This document shows, piece after piece, positions 54,483-63,337 of a stretch of DNA of 64,000 nucleotides. The notes under the pieces are model-generated. The model was not told the DNA's origin, ran no database searches, and saw only the letters and a program-made list of their open reading frames with translations. The stretch is from the NCBI RefSeq assembly GCF_016908855.1, contig NZ_JAFBER010000018.1, positions 1-64,000 on the forward strand, written 5' to 3'. How positions within the stretch are numbered: the stretch's first letter is position 1; each line of letters starts with the position of its first letter. Made by a program: the position numbers and the translations under genes. The stretch is from Scopulibacillus daqui (GTDB taxonomy: Bacteria > Bacillota > Bacilli > Bacillales > Sporolactobacillaceae).

Positions 54483-55487
54483 CTAAAGACTAAAATCTTG
54501 GCTTTGGGTTTCGAAGGCATTTTCTTCAACCTCAAACCCTAAATCTTTTATCATTTGATAATCTTGTTTGGCCGCTTGCCCTCCAGTTGTTAAATAGTCA
54601 CCGACAAATATGGAATTAGCTATATAAAGCCCCATTGTTTGCATCGTTCGCAAATGATATTCCCGTCCGCCGGCTATGCGAATTTCTTTTGTCGGATTAA
54701 CATAACGAAACATTGAAAGGATTTTCAAACATTTATTTGGCGTTAATTCATCTAAATGTTCCAATTTAGTGCCAGGTACTGGATGAAGAAAATTAATAGG
54801 GATTGAGTCTGCGTCCAATTTTTTCAATGCAAATGCCATATCTACTATATCATCATCAGATTCTCCCATGCCGCAAATCACACCTGAACAAGGCGATATC
54901 CCCGCTCTCTTTATATTCTTAACAGTTCTAACACGATCATCGTAATGATGCGTGGTGGTTATATAAGCATGGTGGCTTTCGCTTGTATTGAGGTTATGAT
55001 TGAATCTGTCAACCCCCGCCGCTTTAAGCACATGAGCCTGTTCCTCAGAAATTAACCCCAGACAGGCGCATATTTTAATATCTAATTGTTCTTTAATGTC
55101 TTTAACGGCTTGTGCAACTTGGTTGACTTCCCGATTTGAAGGCTTTCTCCCGCTTATTACAATACAGTAAGTCCCAATCTTATTTTTCTTCGCTTCCTTC
55201 GCACCAGCTATTAAAGTATCTTTGCTTACTAAAGGATAGCGTTCAATATCAGTATCGGCATAAATTGACTGTGAACAATAGGCGCAATTTTCCGGGCAGC
55301 GGCCGCTTTTGGCATTAATAATCATATTAAGTTTCACCTTTTTGCCATAATAATGCCGGCGAATAAAATATGCGCCGTCAATCACTTTCAGTAAATGTTT
55401 ATCATCCGCATTTAATATGGCTAAAGCCTCTTTGGGCTGACATTGGTAACCATTAACCACTTTCTCCGCCAAGTTTAACCAATCCAT
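54483..55487 (-). CDS. bioB: Biotin synthase
   Basis: A radical-SAM enzyme (334 aa) inserting sulfur into dethiobiotin. The CxxxCxxC cluster motif is C64, C68, C71 (GRCPENCAYCSQS); the auxiliary-cluster segments (CIVISGR, CACLGL, RFNHNLNTS, SGVICGMGE) are intact. GAGGTG precedes the ATG. It is divergent from bioY-bioD-bioA across a BirA operator, so both sides should be repressed together when biotin is plentiful. Confidence 0.94.
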   Translation of the reverse strand: MDWLNLAEKVVNGYQCQPKEALAILNADDKHLLKVIDGAYFIRRHYYGKKVKLNMIINAKSGRCPENCAYCSQSIYADTDIERYPLVSKDTLIAGAKEAKKNKIGTYCIVISGRKPSNREVNQVAQAVKDIKEQLDIKICACLGLISEEQAHVLKAAGVDRFNHNLNTSESHHAYITTTHHYDDRVRTVKNIKRAGISPCSGVICGMGESDDDIVDMAFALKKLDADSIPINFLHPVPGTKLEHLDELTPNKCLKILSMFRYVNPTKEIRIAGGREYHLRTMQTMGLYIANSIFVGDYLTTGGQAAKQDYQMIKDLGFEVEENAFETQSQDFSL

Positions 55488-55504
55488 CTTTTCACCTCAT
55501 TTTC

Positions 55505-55531
55505 GTTAACCCATTTTCATTTTTGGTTGAC
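55505..55531. promoter_or_regulatory. BirA operator between bioB and bioY
   Basis: GTTAACC (55505-55511), 13 bases, GGTTGAC (55525-55531) matches the Bacillus BirA site GTTAACC-N13-GGTTAAC with one mismatch. It sits between divergent genes. A TATAAT-like -10 for bioB lies just beyond it on the minus strand, and a TTGACA overlaps its right arm on the plus strand. Confidence 0.85.
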
Positions 55532-55598
55532 AAAAACATTATAAATCATTCAAACTAAAAATGAAAGTCTATTAAACAACACAAGATAAATAGAAAGG

Positions 55599-56180
55599 GT
55601 GGCAAAGATTAAAACGAAATCACTTATTTTAATAGCACTGTTTGCCGCATTAACAGCTGTGGGGGGATTTATACGGATTCCTCTGCCATATGTTCCTTTT
55701 ACTTTACAAATATTATCTGTTTTTTTGTCAGGGGCTTTGCTGGGGCCCAAATTAGGGATGATGAGCCAGCTGATCTATGTCCTTGCCGGGTTGGCAGGAG
55801 CTCCTATCTTTACTAAAGGCGGCGGACCCGAATACATATTCCAGCCTACTTTTGGTTACTTGATTGGTTTTATACTCGGCGCCTTTACAGGAGGCTGGGT
55901 CGCCCAAAAACTTAAATCAGCACGGCTTCACGCCCTGTTTCTAGCAAACTTTTCCTGTCTAGTCGTTGTTTATTTCATTGGCTGGCTATGGTTATACGGA
56001 GACATGAATTATATAATGTCAACTCCGATCACACTTAAACAAGCCTTTATTTTTGGTTGTCTTATTCCTATTCCCGGTGATCTTATTTTGTGTGTCTTAT
56101 GTTCCATTTTAAGCGCACGGATGATGCCGATCATTAAACCGCGCTTTTCGATACAGCAACAAGGAGTGATAAAAAAATGA
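55599..56180 (+). CDS. bioY: Biotin transporter substrate-binding subunit BioY
   Basis: An integral membrane protein (193 aa, six helices) with BioY signatures AALTAVGGFIRIPLP, VPFTLQ, GPKLG, YVLAGLAGAPIFT and the FQPTFGYLIGF segment. It acts alone or as the S component of an ECF transporter to import biotin. The annotated GTG has AAAGG immediately before it, leaving no spacing. An ATT codon nine bases later is better placed after AAAGGGTGG, so the true start is uncertain. The stop overlaps the bioD start by four bases. Confidence 0.9.
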   Translation: MAKIKTKSLILIALFAALTAVGGFIRIPLPYVPFTLQILSVFLSGALLGPKLGMMSQLIYVLAGLAGAPIFTKGGGPEYIFQPTFGYLIGFILGAFTGGWVAQKLKSARLHALFLANFSCLVVVYFIGWLWLYGDMNYIMSTPITLKQAFIFGCLIPIPGDLILCVLCSILSARMMPIIKPRFSIQQQGVIKK

Positions 56181-56911
56181 CGAGACCTATTTTTATTACA
56201 GGAACAGGAACAGATATAGGCAAAACCATCGTTAGTTCATTTTTAAAATTAACCTTTCAAGAGCTGGGGATGCGGACATTTGTGTTCAAACCGCTGCAAA
56301 CAGGATTAGTTAAAGCAAACAGTCAGGCTTATTATCCGGATATCCATTGGTATAAAACGGCTTTGGGGCAACAAGAAAAGGATTCCGGGCTTTACCGGAT
56401 GGAACCGCCGGCTTCGCCTCATTTAGCTGCCAAACTGACAGAAACCGTCATTGAACCTTTTCTCATCAAAGAAAAGATTGATCACTTATGCCAAAGCCAC
56501 GACTATGTTCTCGTCGAAGGCGCCGGCGGATTAGCGGTTCCTATCATTGAGGATGAACATGGCTTTTATATGACAAAAGATTTAATAAAAGATTGTCAAA
56601 TGTCTATCATTATTGCCGCACCTTCAGGTTTAGGGGCAATTCATGACATTGTCTCAACGGTTTGTTATGCCAAGCAAAACCAATTGCCTGTTCAAGGATT
56701 AATTTTGAATCAATTTCATCCATCTGACTATCTGCATCAGGATAATTTAAAAACCATTAAAAAAATGCTCGATATACCTATTTTGGCAGCGATACCTGAA
56801 CTTGAACAACCATTGCATACAACGCTGACAAAGTTTGCAAAAGATTATGCGGCGGCACCCGAAGGGCAAAACCTCAAAAAAATATGGGAGGCTGTACAAC
56901 ATGGCGTATAA
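56177..56911 (+). CDS. bioD: Dethiobiotin synthetase
   Basis: An ATP-dependent ligase (244 aa) forming the ureido ring of dethiobiotin from 7,8-diaminopelargonate and CO2. The P-loop GTGTDIGKT is at residues 8-16; K37 (FKPLQTG) and VEGAGGLAVP are the expected active-site segments. AGGAG precedes the ATG. It overlaps bioY by four bases and bioA by eleven, showing tight coupling. Its substrate enzyme, BioA, is broken here. Confidence 0.93.
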   Translation: MTRPIFITGTGTDIGKTIVSSFLKLTFQELGMRTFVFKPLQTGLVKANSQAYYPDIHWYKTALGQQEKDSGLYRMEPPASPHLAAKLTETVIEPFLIKEKIDHLCQSHDYVLVEGAGGLAVPIIEDEHGFYMTKDLIKDCQMSIIIAAPSGLGAIHDIVSTVCYAKQNQLPVQGLILNQFHPSDYLHQDNLKTIKKMLDIPILAAIPELEQPLHTTLTKFAKDYAAAPEGQNLKKIWEAVQHGV

Positions 56912-58225
56912 TGTTCAAGACTTAAAGCAATTTGACAAAGCATACGTTTGGCATCCATTCACACAAATGAAAAATTACATAGCGGAGGAGCCGCTTATTA
57001 TTGAACGCGGGGAAGGAAGTTATTTGTATGATATTGACGGCAATCAATATTTAGATGGTTATGCGTCTTTATGGGTTAATGTCCACGGGCATAACGATCC
57101 TGAGCTAAACGCTGCCATTGAGCAGCAAATAAAGAAGATTTCACATTCCACTCTGCTCGGATCAGCTAATGTCCCTTCCATTTTATTGGCGAAAAAACTT
57201 GCGGAGATCACCCCGGGACATTTAACAAAAGTATTCTATTCAGACACCGGAGCGGCCGCTGTGGAAATAGCGCTTAAAATCGCTTATCAATATTGGAAGA
57301 ATATCGATCCAAAAAAATACGCCAATAAAAATACATTTATTTCTTTAAAAGAGGCTTATCACGGAGATACCGTCGGTGCGGTTAGCGTCGGCGGCATGGA
57401 TTTGTACCATCGTATTTTCCGCCCGTTATTATTTGATCGGCTTGAAATCCCTTCTCCTTATGTTTATCGCATGGAAGAATACGGAGACCCGGATAACATC
57501 GTTGATTATTGCTTGAAAAAACTTGAAACATTGCTTGAAGAACGGCACCAAGAAATAGCCGGATTGATCATTGAGCCGCTCGTCCAAGGCGCGGCGGGCA
57601 TTATTACTCATCCAAACGGTTTTCTGAAACGGGCAGCAGAGCTTTGTAAGAAATACCGTATTCTTCTGATTTGTGATGAAGTTGCTGTCGGCTTTGGCAG
57701 AACAGGAACACTGTTTGCATGTGAGCAGGAAAGCGTTGAACCCAATATTTTATGCTTAGGCAAGGCGATTACCGGCGGATACCTGCCTCTGGCTGCGACC
57801 ATAACCTCTGAAAACATTTATTCGGCATTTCTTGGGCATCCCGATGAAAACAAAACATTTTATCACGGCCATACTTATACAGGCAATCAATTAGTATGTT
57901 CGGCAGCATTGAAAAATATCGAACTTATCGAACGCCGTCATTTGGTTGAGGATATTCAGAGGAAAACACCCATCATCTCAAGAGCCCTCCATAAATTAAG
58001 GGCATTGCCGATCGTCGGTGATATTCGCCAAAAAGGATTAATGATAGGGTTGAGCACAAAATCATATTAGAAGCAAGAAAAAGAGGGCTGATCATAAGGC
58101 CTTTGGGTCCTGTTATTACATTAATGCCTATTTTATCAATGAATGAACATGAATTATTGCAAGCTATTGATATTGTTTATGATTCGATACTGACTGTCTC
58201 TGAAAATCTATTAATCAGTAAGTAA
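56901..58225 (+). pseudogene. bioA: bioA with an internal frameshifting deletion (7,8-diaminopelargonate aminotransferase)
   Basis: The first 390 codons are an intact-looking BioA (VWHPFTQMKNY, SDTGAAAVEIALK, CDEVAVGFGRTG, LGKAITGGYLP). After DIRQKGLMIG the frame runs into STKSY and stops at 58070. The expected C-terminus continues in another frame from about 58052 to 58225 (HKIILEARKRGLIIRPLGP then VITLMPILSMNEHELLQAI). Between them the segment usually reading IELV plus about 25-30 residues is missing. A deletion of 3n+1 bases near 58048-58052 explains both the gap and the shift. The truncated product would lack the C-terminal substrate-binding arginine region, so activity is doubtful. Confidence 0.85.
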
Positions 58226-58239
58226 CCCGTTTGGTTGCC

Positions 58240-58267
58240 AAAAAGCACCTGTTGCCAGGTGCTTTTT
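58240..58267. terminator. Bidirectional terminator between bioA and the coat gene
   Basis: AAAAAGCACCT and AGGTGCTTTTT form a perfect 11-bp stem with a six-base loop, with T-runs usable on both strands for the convergent genes. Confidence 0.85.
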
Positions 58268-58287
58268 GTTGCCTCACAGCATGGCCG

Positions 58288-58845
58288 CTATTGATTTTGC
58301 GGCACGACTTGATACATTGATGCAACGATTTGAATAGCTGTATCAGGTGCAGCTTCGAGAGGATAGAATCCTTTTTTCACCATATACTGATAAACATCGT
58401 AAGAATGGCTTGCCCCCATAAGAAAGGCCTGTTCCAGAAATGAACGCAGCTCTGGATGAGTAACTTCAAAAACAGCATTTCCGTATTCCCGGCCCGCGCG
58501 TTTTAATGTTAATAAATAAGCTGTCGCAATTTCCCGATCATTTAATGTTTGGGCGTTTGTTCTTGGCGCTGCTGCCGGAGCGGGAGCAATCGGCGCTTGC
58601 GTATACGACTGCAATACAGGATTTAACGGCGGAGCCTGAAGCTTTGATGCCGGCCCTTCAGCTTTGCTGAGGAACTCTACTTTCATATTATAATCTTGCA
58701 CATGAAGTGGAAAATGTGTTTGCAGAAGCGATTTCAATTCCTGGCATTGAACCTGGCTTAAAAATAATCCCATATTCGTAATTGTGTTAAAACAACTCAT
58801 CGTTAATTCACTTAACTCATTTAATTAATGCGAAGTAAGCTTCAC
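58288..58845 (-). pseudogene. CotF-type spore coat protein gene with an in-frame stop at codon 7
   Basis: The coat F domain (LNDREIATAYLLTLKRAGRE and MGASHSYDVYQYMVKKGFYP) is intact over residues from about 100 on. The open frame starts at ATG 58800, but no ribosome binding site precedes it. Exactly in frame, AGGAGG sits seven bases before GTG 58845, which reads MKLTSH, TAA, LNELSELT and then joins the open frame. Coat proteins of this type usually begin with such a segment, so the TAA probably replaced CAA (glutamine). Either the gene is inactivated or a shorter protein starts at 58800. Confidence 0.75.
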
Positions 58846-59016
58846 GTCCGTTCCTCCTTTTGTTCATGAGCATACACGGTATATATTGTCCAAAAGTCTT
58901 TGCTTTATGCTCATTCCTTACAAAGATGTCATCCTTGTGTCACTCAATTCGATAGTTCTCACTCTTCATCTCTCCTTATAATAAGTTCATAAGCTGAAAC
59001 ATAAGGAGTGACCAGA

Positions 59017-59109
59017 ATGAAAAAAGCTCTTGAAATAATGATAGCCATTGCTGAAGTGCTCATTGACGGCAGACGCGCGGCTTCAGAAATAAATAACAAA
59101 GTAAACTAA
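59017..59109 (+). CDS. 30-residue peptide, function unknown
   Basis: ATG follows AAGGAGTG by six bases and the frame encodes 30 residues: MKKALEIMIAIAEVLIDGRR, then AASEINNKVN and TAA. It forms one amphipathic or short hydrophobic helix (about 4-16) with a basic turn. A perfect terminator lies 35 bases downstream, so it is a complete small transcription unit. I do not recognise it. Confidence 0.6.
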   Translation: MKKALEIMIAIAEVLIDGRRAASEINNKVN

Positions 59110-59143
59110 AAATGATAAAAAATAGGCCTTTGATATCAATCAT

Positions 59144-59164
59144 CCCCGGCATCCTAATCCGGGG
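59144..59164 (+). terminator. Terminator of the 30-residue peptide gene
   Basis: CCCCGG and CCGGGG form a 6-bp GC stem followed by TTTTGTT on the plus strand. Confidence 0.8.
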
Positions 59165-59212
59165 TTTTGTTCCGTTATAAAAGCTGTTAAGATGGCTTTT
59201 TAAATATTGCCT

Positions 59213-59240
59213 TTGCAATGCCGGTGATTTTTAGTATAAA
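59213..59240 (+). promoter_or_regulatory. Probable promoter of the two-component operon
   Basis: TTGCAA (59213-59218), 16 bases, TATAAA (59235-59240) precede the response regulator start by about 40 bases. Confidence 0.55.
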
Positions 59241-59281
59241 TGAATTAGGATACGAATGTTCTATAAGTTAGGAGTTTATAT

Positions 59282-59956
59282 ATGATTAATATACTTATTG
59301 CCGATGATGATGCCCATATTCTTGAATTGCTCAGACATTCTCTTCAGATTGAAGGCTACGGCGTCTTCGAAGCTGCCGATGGTGAAGAAGCTTCTGCTAT
59401 TCTTTCAAAACAGCATATTCATTTAGCCGTCGTTGATGTTATGATGCCAAATAAGGATGGTCTTCAACTTTGTGAAGAAATCAGAAAATATTATGATTTC
59501 CCTGTGATCCTATTAACAGCCAAAAGTCAGCTTCGAGATAAGGAAAAAGGATTCTCCGCCGGTACAGATGACTATTTGACAAAGCCTTTCGAGCCAAAAG
59601 AACTGCTGTTTCGAATCAAAGCTTTGCTTAGGCGCTATCAAATTGTTAACGCTGATAAAATTCATCTTAATGATACTGTGATTGATCGAAAAAGTTATGA
59701 AGTTCACTGCAGCGGAAAACTATTAATGCTGCCGATGAAAGAATTTGAATTATTATCGCAGCTGGCGAGCTATCCTGACCGAATTTTTACAAGAGAAGAA
59801 TTGATCCAGCTTATTTGGGGAGCGGACTTTGACGGGGATGAACGAACCGTCGATGTCCATATTAAACGCCTGCGCGAACGCTTTTCCAACACCGATGATT
59901 TTTGTATTAGAACAGTGCGCGGTGTTGGTTATAAATTGGAGGTTGCAAACAAGTGA
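59282..59956 (+). CDS. hssR: Haem-sensing response regulator HssR
   Basis: An OmpR/PhoB-family response regulator (224 aa): receiver domain (about 1-117) with phospho-acceptor D52 (VVDVMMPNKDG), and a winged-helix DNA-binding domain (about 128-222, ERTVDVHIKRLRERF). TAGGAG precedes the ATG. It overlaps the kinase gene by four bases. The assignment rests on the kinase, on the HrtBA-type transporter downstream and on an HssR-type direct repeat at 61344. In Staphylococcus aureus HssR activates hrtAB on haem exposure. Confidence 0.85.
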   Translation: MINILIADDDAHILELLRHSLQIEGYGVFEAADGEEASAILSKQHIHLAVVDVMMPNKDGLQLCEEIRKYYDFPVILLTAKSQLRDKEKGFSAGTDDYLTKPFEPKELLFRIKALLRRYQIVNADKIHLNDTVIDRKSYEVHCSGKLLMLPMKEFELLSQLASYPDRIFTREELIQLIWGADFDGDERTVDVHIKRLRERFSNTDDFCIRTVRGVGYKLEVANK

Positions 59957-61332
59957 GAACGCTCTACTTAAGAATCGTTGTGACCACTGTCATTGTCATG
60001 ATTTTAAGCAGTGTTCTCGCTTTCTTAATATCGAATGCGTATTATCAATACAGCCTTAAGCCATACAATGACAAAAAATTAACCCGTATGGCCGAAGATG
60101 TTAAGACATTTTATGAGAAAAACCAAGATGTCAGCCTGAACCATTATTTAAAGAATATTGGAGATTTGGGTTATCAAATCTATTTAGCCGATAGTCAGGG
60201 ACACGGGGATTTTTTTGGCGGATCCTTTAGAAAAAAAGATTTAGATCCAAAAATTATTCAATCCGTTTTAGATGGCCATGTCTATCACGGCATTTCTCAG
60301 TTTCCTTCAAAACCCTTTATTACAGGATTCTTTGATAATGCCCTTATTAATACTATCGGTGTTCCCATAACGGATGGCAGCCACAACTATGCCCTATTCT
60401 TTCGTCCCAACACAGAGCTTCAATTTGGCGAATTAAGGATCTTTTTTGCATTAATTCTCCTTCTCGCCATCTTAATCAGCATGCTTTTCGTTTTGGTCAG
60501 CACCCGTTACATTGTCAAGCCGATTATTAAATTGACTGAAGCCACAAAACAAATTGCTAAAGGAAAGTATAACATTCAATTAAATGTCAAACGGCGCGAT
60601 GAAATCGGCAAATTGGCGAATCATTTTTCGCAAATGGCCAAAAATTTGCAGCAGCTGGAAGCTATGCGCCAAGAATTTGTCTCAAACGTTTCACATGAAA
60701 TTCAATCACCTCTGGCCTCCATACAAGGTTTTTCGCAAACCCTGCAAACAAAAAACTTATCAGAAAAACAAAGACAGCATTATTTGGCCATTATTGAAGA
60801 CGAAGCCAGACGTATGTCACATCTGAGTAAACAATTATTAACACTCGCTGCTTTGGATAAGGAAGAATCTCTATTGGAAAAGAGGACCTTTGATGTTGCC
60901 GCTCAAATCAAACAAGTGATATTTATGACAGAGTGGGGCTGGCGCGAAAAAGATTTGGCTATTGAAATGGATCTCCCGCAGACGTTGATTTATGCAGATG
61001 AGCAATTAATGCATCAAGTATGGACGAACCTGATACTGAACAGCATTAAATTTACAGAAAACGGAGGTTCAATCTCGTTAAAACTCAGAAGCAAAGATAG
61101 TAAATATCACATAGAAATCAAGGATACAGGTATAGGCATTGCAGAAAGCGACCTGCCTCATATCTTTAATCGCTTTTATAAAGCAGATAAGGCTAGAGTC
61201 AGAAAAGAAGCCAGCAGCGGTTTGGGACTAGCTATCACTAAAAAAATCATTGAGCTTCACAACGGGCAAATTCACGTTGAAAGCCAATTGGACAAAGGCA
61301 CAACTTTCCATATTTTTCTTCCAAAAGCGTAA
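59953..61332 (+). CDS. hssS: Haem sensor histidine kinase HssS
   Basis: A membrane histidine kinase (459 aa): helix at about 8-30, an extracytoplasmic sensor (about 31-160), a second helix (about 162-185), HAMP (about 186-238), HisKA with VSNVSHEIQSPL (phospho-accepting H) and HATPase with NLILNSIKF, DTGIGI and SSGLGLAI. The sensor region shares the YYQYSLKPYNDKK start, GYQIYLAD, YHGI and TGFFDN segments that I recognise from HssS. It starts at GTG overlapping hssR. Together they would sense haem toxicity. Confidence 0.85.
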   Translation: MRTLYLRIVVTTVIVMILSSVLAFLISNAYYQYSLKPYNDKKLTRMAEDVKTFYEKNQDVSLNHYLKNIGDLGYQIYLADSQGHGDFFGGSFRKKDLDPKIIQSVLDGHVYHGISQFPSKPFITGFFDNALINTIGVPITDGSHNYALFFRPNTELQFGELRIFFALILLLAILISMLFVLVSTRYIVKPIIKLTEATKQIAKGKYNIQLNVKRRDEIGKLANHFSQMAKNLQQLEAMRQEFVSNVSHEIQSPLASIQGFSQTLQTKNLSEKQRQHYLAIIEDEARRMSHLSKQLLTLAALDKEESLLEKRTFDVAAQIKQVIFMTEWGWREKDLAIEMDLPQTLIYADEQLMHQVWTNLILNSIKFTENGGSISLKLRSKDSKYHIEIKDTGIGIAESDLPHIFNRFYKADKARVRKEASSGLGLAITKKIIELHNGQIHVESQLDKGTTFHIFLPKA

Positions 61333-61343
61333 TGTAAATTCCT

Positions 61344-61363
61344 GTTCATACTCCGTTCATATT
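61344..61363 (+). promoter_or_regulatory. HssR direct repeat upstream of hrtBA
   Basis: GTTCATACT-CC-GTTCATATT matches the HssR binding pattern KTTCATATT-N2-KTTCATATT known from Staphylococcus aureus, with one mismatch. A TATATT -10 candidate follows at 61371-61376. Confidence 0.85.
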
Positions 61364-61393
61364 CCCATTCTATATTTTAATCAAGGCAGAAAA

Positions 61394-61437
61394 AAGAATG
61401 ATCCGACAGAGTCCGGCATGGGCTTGGCATCATTCTT
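61394..61437 (+). terminator. Terminator-like hairpin in the hrtBA leader
   Basis: AAGAATGAT and ATCATTCTT form a perfect 9-bp outer stem around a 26-base loop, followed by TTCTTTATT. It lies downstream of the HssR box and -10 element but before hrtB, so it may both end hssRS transcripts and attenuate hrtBA. Confidence 0.6.
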
Positions 61438-61502
61438 TTCTTTATTCCCAATAACAAAGCAATACCAATATATAGATGTTATAGAATGGAGATGAATAGA
61501 CG

Positions 61503-62603
61503 ATGTTTCTGGCATTGCGCGAATTTAAACACGCTAAATTGCGTTATTTTCTTGTTGGGTTAATTATGGTACTTATTGCCTTCCTTGTTCTTTTTGTTTC
61601 TGGCCTTGCCAAAGGGCTTTCTTCTGATAATGCTTCCGCCATTCAAAAAATGAACGCAGATTATTTTGTCATTCAAAAGGAAGCAGATAATCGTCTGAAC
61701 CGTTCGCTATTGTCCGAAGATAAACTTCGTGACATCGAAAAGTTTGCTGCAAGCCAATCAACAGCACCTTTAGGTATACAGATGACGACATTTACTAAAA
61801 AAGGATCTTCAAAGCAGATTGACGCAACGTTCTTTGCCGCAAATGTTAATGGCGTGCTGGCACCGGATGTTGTCGAAGGCCGAATGATCAATAATCATAC
61901 AACAAATGAAGTCGTTGCAGATCATTCCTTAAAAGAAGACGGATTAAAATTAGGCGGCCATATAAAAGATCAATTCTCGGGAAAAACATTCAAAATCGTT
62001 GGCTTTACAAAAGGCGAATCTTTTAGTCACGCACCTGTCATTCATATGAATTTCAAAGAATGGGCCGCTGTTCACAATTTGCCGGCGGATAAGCAAATGC
62101 TTTTCAATGTCGCTGCCTTAAAAACAAGCAAAGATAAAGCTCAATTGATTGAAAAGAAAGTACCCGGGGTTGCTGTCATTGACAAAAGCCAAGCTTTAAA
62201 AGGCATTCCAGGCTACCAAGAAGAACAAGGCTCACTCATGATGATGATTGCTTTTCTTTTTGTCATTGCAGCCTTTGTCTTAGCTGTATTCTTCTATGTC
62301 ATGACAATACAAAAAATAAATCAGTTTGGCGTATTAAAGGCTATCGGCGCGAAAACAGGCTATTTAGCGCGTCATATTATTTCTCAAGTGTTGCTTATAA
62401 CAGTTATCAGTCTTGTGATCAGTATCGCACTGACATATGGCGTGGCGTTCGTATTGCCAAACAGCATGCCGTTTGACCTTACACCGCCGCTCGTTCTAGG
62501 TTGTTCAGGGATGTTTTTGGTTGTTTCAGTGATCGGATCTTTATTGTCTCTATATCGGGTCGCAAAAATTGATGCCATTGAAGCTATTGGGAGGGCTGCA
62601 TAA
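61503..62603 (+). CDS. hrtB: Haem exporter permease HrtB
   Basis: A MacB/FtsX-type ABC permease (366 aa): N-terminal helix (about 17-37), a large extracytoplasmic domain (about 40-235), and three C-terminal helices (about 245-270, 295-315, 330-352). The N-terminal MFLALREFKHAKLRYFLVG and the YFVIQKEAD segment resemble HrtB. HrtBA extracts haem from the membrane. GGAG lies eleven bases before the ATG. It overlaps hrtA at TAATG; in this window permease precedes ATPase, opposite to Staphylococcus aureus. Confidence 0.85.
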   Translation: MFLALREFKHAKLRYFLVGLIMVLIAFLVLFVSGLAKGLSSDNASAIQKMNADYFVIQKEADNRLNRSLLSEDKLRDIEKFAASQSTAPLGIQMTTFTKKGSSKQIDATFFAANVNGVLAPDVVEGRMINNHTTNEVVADHSLKEDGLKLGGHIKDQFSGKTFKIVGFTKGESFSHAPVIHMNFKEWAAVHNLPADKQMLFNVAALKTSKDKAQLIEKKVPGVAVIDKSQALKGIPGYQEEQGSLMMMIAFLFVIAAFVLAVFFYVMTIQKINQFGVLKAIGAKTGYLARHIISQVLLITVISLVISIALTYGVAFVLPNSMPFDLTPPLVLGCSGMFLVVSVIGSLLSLYRVAKIDAIEAIGRAA

Positions 62604-63289
62604 TGAATCATAAACTCGTTCTTGATCATGTCAGCAAAGTATTTGGAGACGGCGATTCCCAAATAAAAGTCCTCAATGAAGTATCGCTGCAAATAAACGC
62701 CGGTGAATTTGTCGCCGTTGTCGGTCCTTCCGGTTCGGGAAAAAGCACTTTTCTTTCAATTGCCGGTGCATTGCTTTCGCCAAGCAGCGGCCGCATTATC
62801 CTTGACGATATAGAAATTAATCAGCTTTCCGGGAAAAAGCTGAATCAAATCAGATTGAATAAAATCGGCTTTGTGTTTCAATCGTCCAATTTAATCCCTT
62901 ATTTAACTGTCCGGGATCAACTCTTGTTAATTTCAGAATTAGCCGGCAGCCGTCATAAAAAAGCGGAACAAAGAGCTGATGATCTCCTTGAACGTCTTGG
63001 GTTGAGTCACCGCAAAAACAACTATCCGGAAAGTTTATCAGGCGGAGAGCGGCAGCGGGTCGCCATTGCCCGCGCTTGTATGAATGATCCTGAAATTATT
63101 TTAGCGGATGAACCCACTGCCAGCCTTGATTCTGAACGCGGCCGCTCTGTGGTTCAGATGCTTGCTGATGAAGTAAAATTAAGAGAAAAAGCCGCTATCA
63201 TGGTTACCCACGATAAAAGAATGCTAGATTTATGTGATCGGGTCGTGTATATTGAGGATGGCAGACTTACTGAAGTACCGAAAAACTAA
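62603..63289 (+). CDS. hrtA: Haem exporter ATPase HrtA
   Basis: An ABC ATPase (228 aa) of the LolD/MacB/HrtA group: Walker [11 protein letters not shown]-loop [10 protein letters not shown], signature [14 protein letters not shown], Walker [13 protein letters not shown] and switch histidine VTHD. GGGAGGG precedes the ATG. Coupled to hrtB by a one-base overlap, and followed by a strong terminator. Confidence 0.9.
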   Translation: MNHKLVLDHVSKVFGDGDSQIKVLNEVSLQINAGEFVAVVGPSGSGKSTFLSIAGALLSPSSGRIILDDIEINQLSGKKLNQIRLNKIGFVFQSSNLIPYLTVRDQLLLISELAGSRHKKAEQRADDLLERLGLSHRKNNYPESLSGGERQRVAIARACMNDPEIILADEPTASLDSERGRSVVQMLADEVKLREKAAIMVTHDKRMLDLCDRVVYIEDGRLTEVPKN

Positions 63290-63301
63290 ATTCAAATTGC
63301 A

Positions 63302-63335
63302 AAAAACTCCCTGTTCGGCAAAACAGGGAGTTTTT
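63302..63335. terminator. Bidirectional terminator between hrtA and the RNase H-like gene
   Basis: ACTCCCTGTT and AACAGGGAGT form a 10-bp stem flanked by A and T runs on both sides, serving the two convergent genes. Confidence 0.88.
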
Positions 63336-63337
63336 CA

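Noticed and set aside
55599-55610. ATT as definite start codon of bioY
   Set aside because: The spacing to the ribosome binding site is better than for GTG, but ATT starts are rare and no homologue comparison was possible, so it is only noted.
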